Positions 59,853 through 64,000 of a DNA stretch of 64,000 nt are shown here, piece after piece. This DNA comes from Pandoraea pnomenusa. GTDB lineage: Bacteria > Pseudomonadota > Gammaproteobacteria > Burkholderiales > Burkholderiaceae. Both the position numbers and the translations under genes were made by a program. The notes under the pieces were generated by a model that was not told the DNA's origin, did no database searches, and worked only from the letters and a program-made list of their open reading frames with translations. How positions within the stretch are numbered: position 1 is the stretch's first letter; the number at the start of each line of letters is the position of its first letter. Location: the NCBI RefSeq assembly GCF_000767615.3, contig NZ_CP009553.3, positions 4,030,001 through 4,094,000 of the forward strand. The letters run 5' to 3'.

Positions 59853-60692
59853 TCAAGGCGATTCCGCGCATGCGGGCGTCCGCGCGAGCAACGCCGGCCA
59901 GCGCGCCGCCCAATCGCCGTCATGCGCCACGCCGTTGACCACCAACGTGCGGACGCACCGGCCGCCGACCGCGGCAGCGAAGCGCTTCGCGACCTCCGGT
60001 GGCACGACCGTGTCCTGTGCGCTGCTGAAGTGCACCTGCGCGACGCCCGACAGACGTGCGGCCTCATCGATTGGATTGAGCGATGCTGGCATCGGCGACA
60101 CGCCGTGGATTCGATTGACATATGCCACGTCGAGATTGCCCGCCACCGTGCGCAGCGATACGACGTCGTGGCGGCGCGCGGCAATGAGTGCGGCAATCGC
60201 GCCGCCGCCTGAAAAGCCGACGAGGCCCAGACGCTGTCCGGGCACGCGCGCGGCGATGCGACCAACGGCGTCGTTCATCGCGTCGACCACTTCCGGCGCG
60301 AACCGCTTGCCGGTCCAGTACGCCACGTTGCACGCCGGGTTTCGAGCCATTGGCGTGAACTGACAGGGGCGAGCGAGATAGACCACGTTCGGTGACGTAT
60401 CCGCGGCGGCCAGGGCGAGTCCGGTTGCCGCGACAGGCGTTGGGTCGGGCGACGGCTCGGTGCGCGACAACCAGGCCAGACCGTCCCCCTCGATATAGAT
60501 GCGCACCGGCGCGTCGGCGCGCGCGATACGCACAAACGCGGTCAGCACGAATGCTCCGCCCTGCACCGTTTCCCGATGCAGTCCTGCGGGGCCGGCCAGC
60601 GCCTGCGCATGCGCGTCCCGATCAAGGCTGGCGCAGCCCGAGAGCGCGGCCGCCGCGACAGCGCACGCGCCGATCCAGGCTTCAGCGCGCAT
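59853..60692 (-). CDS. Alpha/beta-hydrolase lipoprotein
   Basis: 279-residue exported hydrolase. The lipobox is ALSGCASLD at about residue 20 (MRAEAWIGACAVAAAALSGC), so it is probably an outer- or inner-membrane lipoprotein. The serine nucleophile elbow is GLVGFSGGGAIAALIA, a Ser-His-Asp set is completed by QDTVVPPEV and GVAHDGDW. A second ATG nine bases earlier (60701) is possible. The start overlaps the upstream TPR-gene stop (60682), so they are likely coupled. Substrate unknown. Confidence 0.8.
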   Translation of the reverse strand: MRAEAWIGACAVAAAALSGCASLDRDAHAQALAGPAGLHRETVQGGAFVLTAFVRIARADAPVRIYIEGDGLAWLSRTEPSPDPTPVAATGLALAAADTSPNVVYLARPCQFTPMARNPACNVAYWTGKRFAPEVVDAMNDAVGRIAARVPGQRLGLVGFSGGGAIAALIAARRHDVVSLRTVAGNLDVAYVNRIHGVSPMPASLNPIDEAARLSGVAQVHFSSAQDTVVPPEVAKRFAAAVGGRCVRTLVVNGVAHDGDWAARWPALLARTPACAESP

Positions 60693-62859
60693 GGTCGTCA
60701 TGCGCCGTCTCGCGCGATGCGGCCACGAAGGCGTCGAGCGCACGCGCCATCTTCTCGACGACGGGCGTCCACTCGGCACGCGCCGTCTGGCGAAACAGGC
60801 GCATCCCTGGATACCAGGGAGAATCGTCGCGCCCTTCCAGCCATCGCCAGTCGGGTACGAACGGCAGCAGCACCCACACGGGGCGTCCCATCGCACCGGC
60901 CAGATGCACGGGCGACGAATCGACGGAGATCAGCAGATCGGCCAACTGGAGAATGGCGGCGGTGTCCTCGAAATCGCGAATCTCGTCGCCGAGCACAACG
61001 ACCTGCATGCCGTCGGGCGGAGCACTCGCCTGCGCGCTCGCCGGTCCCTTCTGAATCGAGAGAAAGGACGCACCGGATGCGCCCAACGGCGCCAGTTGCG
61101 CGAGCGTCATTGAGCGATTGTGGTCGTTCACATGCTCGGGACGCCCGGCCCAGACGAGGGCGACCCACGGCCTGGGCACGTCGGCGAGACGCTCGCGCCA
61201 GAGGGCCACGCGCGCCGGATCGGCGCTCAGATACGGCATCTCGCCCGGAAGATCGTCGAGCCGAAGCCCCATTGCCATGGGCAGGCTCATCAGTTCGCAA
61301 TGCAGGTCGAACGCTTCGGTCAGCGAGCCACGCGCGACGATATCCTCGTCACCCCACATCCGCTTCGCAATGGACAGCGCCTCGGCATTGACCTCGAAAA
61401 TCACACGCGCCTGACTGCGCTCGCGCGCCCAGCGCGCCATGCGCATGAACTGGAAGGTATCCCCGTATCCCTGTTCGTCGTGAATGAGGAGCGTCTTGCC
61501 GGGAATCGGCTGTCCGTCCCATCGAGGCCGCTGCACCTTGCGCTCGATCGACTGTGTGTGCTCGAGACTGTAGCGATACCGATACTCGCGCCAGCCGCGC
61601 TCGAAGTCGCCGAGCAGCAGCAACGCCTCGGCGAGATCGAACCGGTTGGCCAAATCGCCCGGTACCTGACGCGCGAGCATGTCGAGCACGTCGCAACCTT
61701 CACGCGTCTTGCCTTGCGCTCGCAGCACCATCGCCAGCAGACGCCAGACCGACATCGGCGCAACGCCCTCGGCCACGGCTTCGCGCAGCAATGGCTCCGC
61801 GCCTTCGTAATCCTGCGCCGCGACCAACGACGCGATGGCGCTCTGACGCTCGGTCTGGGCTTGCGTCGGCGCCGGCGCGTCGATTGCGGACGTGGCCGCG
61901 CCAGCGTCGGCGTGCCCCTGATCGCGCCTGGCGACGTCGGCCTCGACGGCGGCGAGCGCCGCGCGGGCGCCGACATTCTCGGGCACGATTCGCACGGCCT
62001 CGCGTGCCGATGCGAGTGCTTCATCGAGACGTCCCAGGAGTCGCAGAATGCACGCGCGCGCGACGAGTGTCGACGGATGCTGCATGGCGAAGGCCGACAT
62101 CACTTCCACGATCTGCCATGCGCCGCCCAGATTGCCGCGCGCGAGTTCGATATCGGCGAGATTGCGGTAGGCGTCGACGAATTGCGGGTCGATTTCAATG
62201 GCGCGCCGCGCCATCGCGGCCGCTTCGTCATGACGTTGCTGCGCACGCAACAGCGCCGCCAGGTTGCTGTGCACGTCGGCGCGCTGTCCGTCGAGTTCGA
62301 GCGCACGCCGGTAATGCCGCTCCGCTTGTTCGGTCCGGCCCAGCAGACGCGCCGTGTTCCCGAGATTGTTCCACGCATCGGCAGACCCGGGTTGCAGTTC
62401 GCTCAGACGCTCGAGACTCGCCAGACTCTGCGACAACTGACCGGCTTCCTGCTGCGCGATCCCCAGATTGTTCCATGCCGCGGGGAAGGTCGGATCGACC
62501 TCGACGGCCCGCTGCGCGGCGTTCAACGCCTCGTCGAGGCGTCCGGCCTGACGGTTCATCTCTGCCAGATCCGACCAGCAGGCAGCCGGTGCGCCCGGCA
62601 CCTTGCATACCTCGCGCAAGTGCTCGATGGCCACGTCCAGTTTTCCGTACGCGTGCGCCATCAGGCCCAGCAGGTAATGCGCGTCCGGATGCCCGGGGGA
62701 CGCCGCGAGCACGCGTCGGCACAGGATTTCGGCTTGCGGCGCCTGCCCGGCCTGCCAGTGAGTGCGCGCACGGGCCATGGCCTCGGCGAAAGTGATCGTT
62801 TCCGTGGCGGGCACGGTCGAGGCGTTTGGCGAAACCGGAAGGGCGGGGCTGGAAGACAT
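60682..62859 (-). CDS. TPR-repeat protein with C-terminal glycosyltransferase-like domain
   Basis: 725 residues. The N-terminal half has about ten TPR-like repeats (e.g. AHYLLGLMAHAYGKLDVAIEHLREV, AAWNNLGIAQQEAGQLSQSLASLERLSEL, DAWNNLGNTARLLGRTEQAERHYRRALEL). The C-terminal half has WDGQPIPGKTLLIHDEQGYGDTFQFMRMARWA, LVWAGRPEHVNDHNRSMTLAQLAPL and the VDSSPVHLAGAMGRPVWVLLPFVPDWRW block, typical of GT9/heptosyltransferase-like TPR proteins of proteobacteria. It may act in glycosylation of surface structures. The ATG at 62859 opens MSSSPALP. Confidence 0.85.
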   Translation of the reverse strand: MSSSPALPVSPNASTVPATETITFAEAMARARTHWQAGQAPQAEILCRRVLAASPGHPDAHYLLGLMAHAYGKLDVAIEHLREVCKVPGAPAACWSDLAEMNRQAGRLDEALNAAQRAVEVDPTFPAAWNNLGIAQQEAGQLSQSLASLERLSELQPGSADAWNNLGNTARLLGRTEQAERHYRRALELDGQRADVHSNLAALLRAQQRHDEAAAMARRAIEIDPQFVDAYRNLADIELARGNLGGAWQIVEVMSAFAMQHPSTLVARACILRLLGRLDEALASAREAVRIVPENVGARAALAAVEADVARRDQGHADAGAATSAIDAPAPTQAQTERQSAIASLVAAQDYEGAEPLLREAVAEGVAPMSVWRLLAMVLRAQGKTREGCDVLDMLARQVPGDLANRFDLAEALLLLGDFERGWREYRYRYSLEHTQSIERKVQRPRWDGQPIPGKTLLIHDEQGYGDTFQFMRMARWARERSQARVIFEVNAEALSIAKRMWGDEDIVARGSLTEAFDLHCELMSLPMAMGLRLDDLPGEMPYLSADPARVALWRERLADVPRPWVALVWAGRPEHVNDHNRSMTLAQLAPLGASGASFLSIQKGPASAQASAPPDGMQVVVLGDEIRDFEDTAAILQLADLLISVDSSPVHLAGAMGRPVWVLLPFVPDWRWLEGRDDSPWYPGMRLFRQTARAEWTPVVEKMARALDAFVAASRETAHDDHAR

Positions 62860-62961
62860 CGGAACGATGGGCGGGCGGTGGCGGACCGCAAGATACTTCC
62901 ACGGCGCTCGCCATCGTGTCAACGATGGCGAGCGCCGGTGTCGGGTCACGGCACCAAGCCG

Positions 62962-64000
62962 TCAGAAGCGTTGCTGGATGCGCACGATGCCCGTGTGCGA
63001 TACGAAGCCAGAGCCGGCCTGAAGGTTATAGCGGATCGATGCACTCATGTTGCTCGCGCGCATGAGCGTGAGGCCCAGCGAAATATCGGCAAGATCCGAC
63101 ACGGGCGTCGCGCCCACCGTCGTGAACGCCGTCTGCCCCGACGGATCGGCGGCGAAGCTCGCCCCCGTCGACAAGCGCGTGCGATTGTACTCGTGCACCC
63201 AGCGCACGCTCAGCTCCGGCATCCACGTGCCCGACGACGTCTCGAACGGGACACCGATCTTCGCCCCCAGCGCACTGCGCACCGAGCTGGCGCTCGCGCT
63301 GCCCACCGAGAGCGCCGCACCGTTGCCGCCGCTTTCCGTGTAGCCGGGCTGACTCAGGTGGCTGAAGCTCAGGCCCACCAGCGGCGTCACGATCGCGCGC
63401 CCAACCGCCAGCGGCCAGCCAAACTCCGCGCTACCGACATACTGCTGCCCGTTGAAGCTGCCGCCCGCCGCGCCGTTGAAGCCCTGCATCGACACCAGGC
63501 GCGTGGTGTTGTAGCGCTGCATGACCACCGAGCCCGAGAGATTCACATACCACGGCTCGCCGGTATAGGAGGCGTAGCCGATCAGTCCGTACCCATTGAC
63601 GCTCGTGTTGTTGCCCGACGTGGCGCCGTCGTTGTTGATGACCGTGCGCGAGAACTGGAATGCGCCGCCCGCGCGCCAGCGGTCGCCGAAGGCGCGGTCC
63701 GCACCAATGAGCAGGCCGCCGTAATTGGCGGCGTAGCCGTCCACGCCGTCACGCTCGGACTGGCTGGCGTGGCCGCCGAATGCCTGGCCCCACACGCCCC
63801 AGTTCACCGCGGCGTCGCCCGTTGCCACCCCGGTCCCTCCGGCCGAGGCCGTGCGCAGACCGTTGACGTGGGCACTCACCACACTGAGCGCGTCGATCGC
63901 GGCGGCCCCCGCGGCGCGTGTCACTTGCGACGGTGCCAACTGATTGCCCACACGGTTGGCCGACGCCGTCGAACCATCGGAGAGCGAACCCAGCGTCGCG
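62962..64000 (-). CDS. Autotransporter, C-terminal beta-barrel end (N-terminal part outside window)
   Basis: About 346 residues, open at the right edge. The beta-barrel pattern runs from NWGVWGQAFGGHASQSERDGVDGYAANYGGLLIGADRAFGDRWRAGGAFQFSRT (the classical autotransporter barrel start) to the final RIQQRF, the C-terminal aromatic needed for barrel assembly. The secreted passenger lies outside the window, so its function is unknown. 102 bases separate its stop from the TPR gene. Confidence 0.88.
   Translation of the reverse strand, partial: ATLGSLSDGSTASANRVGNQLAPSQVTRAAGAAAIDALSVVSAHVNGLRTASAGGTGVATGDAAVNWGVWGQAFGGHASQSERDGVDGYAANYGGLLIGADRAFGDRWRAGGAFQFSRTVINNDGATSGNNTSVNGYGLIGYASYTGEPWYVNLSGSVVMQRYNTTRLVSMQGFNGAAGGSFNGQQYVGSAEFGWPLAVGRAIVTPLVGLSFSHLSQPGYTESGGNGAALSVGSASASSVRSALGAKIGVPFETSSGTWMPELSVRWVHEYNRTRLSTGASFAADPSGQTAFTTVGATPVSDLADISLGLTLMRASNMSASIRYNLQAGSGFVSHTGIVRIQQRF

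Overview
The window is high-GC, gene-dense chromosomal DNA from a beta-proteobacterium of the order Burkholderiales, family Burkholderiaceae. The overall gene set and protein style fit Pandoraea best, but the genus is an inference from memory and no 16S rRNA is present. Almost everything is ordinary chromosome. The main exception is a roughly 10.7 kb island integrated in a tRNA-Leu gene.

Layout. 1-6,100: 5' part of gyrA (minus strand), an OmpA-family protein, a ferritin-like protein, an EVE-domain protein and a SIMPL-domain protein. 6,200-14,300: a malonate-use locus, with a TRAP transporter (three genes), malonyl-CoA decarboxylase, an enoyl-CoA hydratase-like gene and malonyl-CoA synthetase in one minus-strand run, and a divergent GntR regulator (matR-like) with a GTATAC operator between. 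14,400-20,300: lgt, a LysR regulator and two adjacent dihydroxy-acid dehydratases of different iron-sulfur classes. 20,460-25,900: cytochrome c, DUF2486-like protein, holC and pepA, then lptF, lptG and a CbiX-like protein. 26,250-31,700: two genes sharing a domain, the second a very large toxin-like protein broken by a single-base frameshift in a G5 run. 31,800-37,850: assimilatory sulfate reduction (cobA, cysN, cysD, cysH, a TauE/SafE permease) with divergent cysB. 37,975-40,036: a branched-chain-amino-acid-type binding protein and a beta-hydroxyacid dehydrogenase. 40,157-50,940: tRNA-Leu(CAA) and the island. 51,170-54,385: galactarate dehydratase garD and a divergent GudP/GarP-type permease. 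54,700-64,000: an unknown protein, an AraC/flavoprotein operon divergent from a flavin monooxygenase and an NmrA-like protein, an alpha/beta-hydrolase lipoprotein, a large TPR protein, and the C-terminal end of an autotransporter.

The island is bounded by a 19-bp direct repeat (40226-40244 and 50922-50940) made of the 3' end of the tRNA. It carries a tyrosine integrase beside the tRNA, two neighbouring minus-strand genes that each carry an RNxxxH (HEPN-type) motif, a serine recombinase with an array of TTCGTAC repeats in front of it, a ParB-like protein, a zinc-finger-like protein and several unknown small proteins, two of which share terminal motifs. Two insertion sequences have landed in it. 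An IS256-family element (41956-43298, 8-bp target duplication GCAAAATG) splits one HEPN-type gene, and an IS21-family element (47306-49258, 6-bp duplication ATTACT) splits a 55-codon gene. In both cases, removing the IS and one target copy restores an uninterrupted reading frame. The pre-IS island was therefore about 7.4 kb.

The best candidate for something undescribed is this compact two-recombinase island with its paired HEPN-type proteins. The second is the pair of domain-sharing toxin-like genes at 26-32 kb. No CRISPR array and no rRNA were seen.
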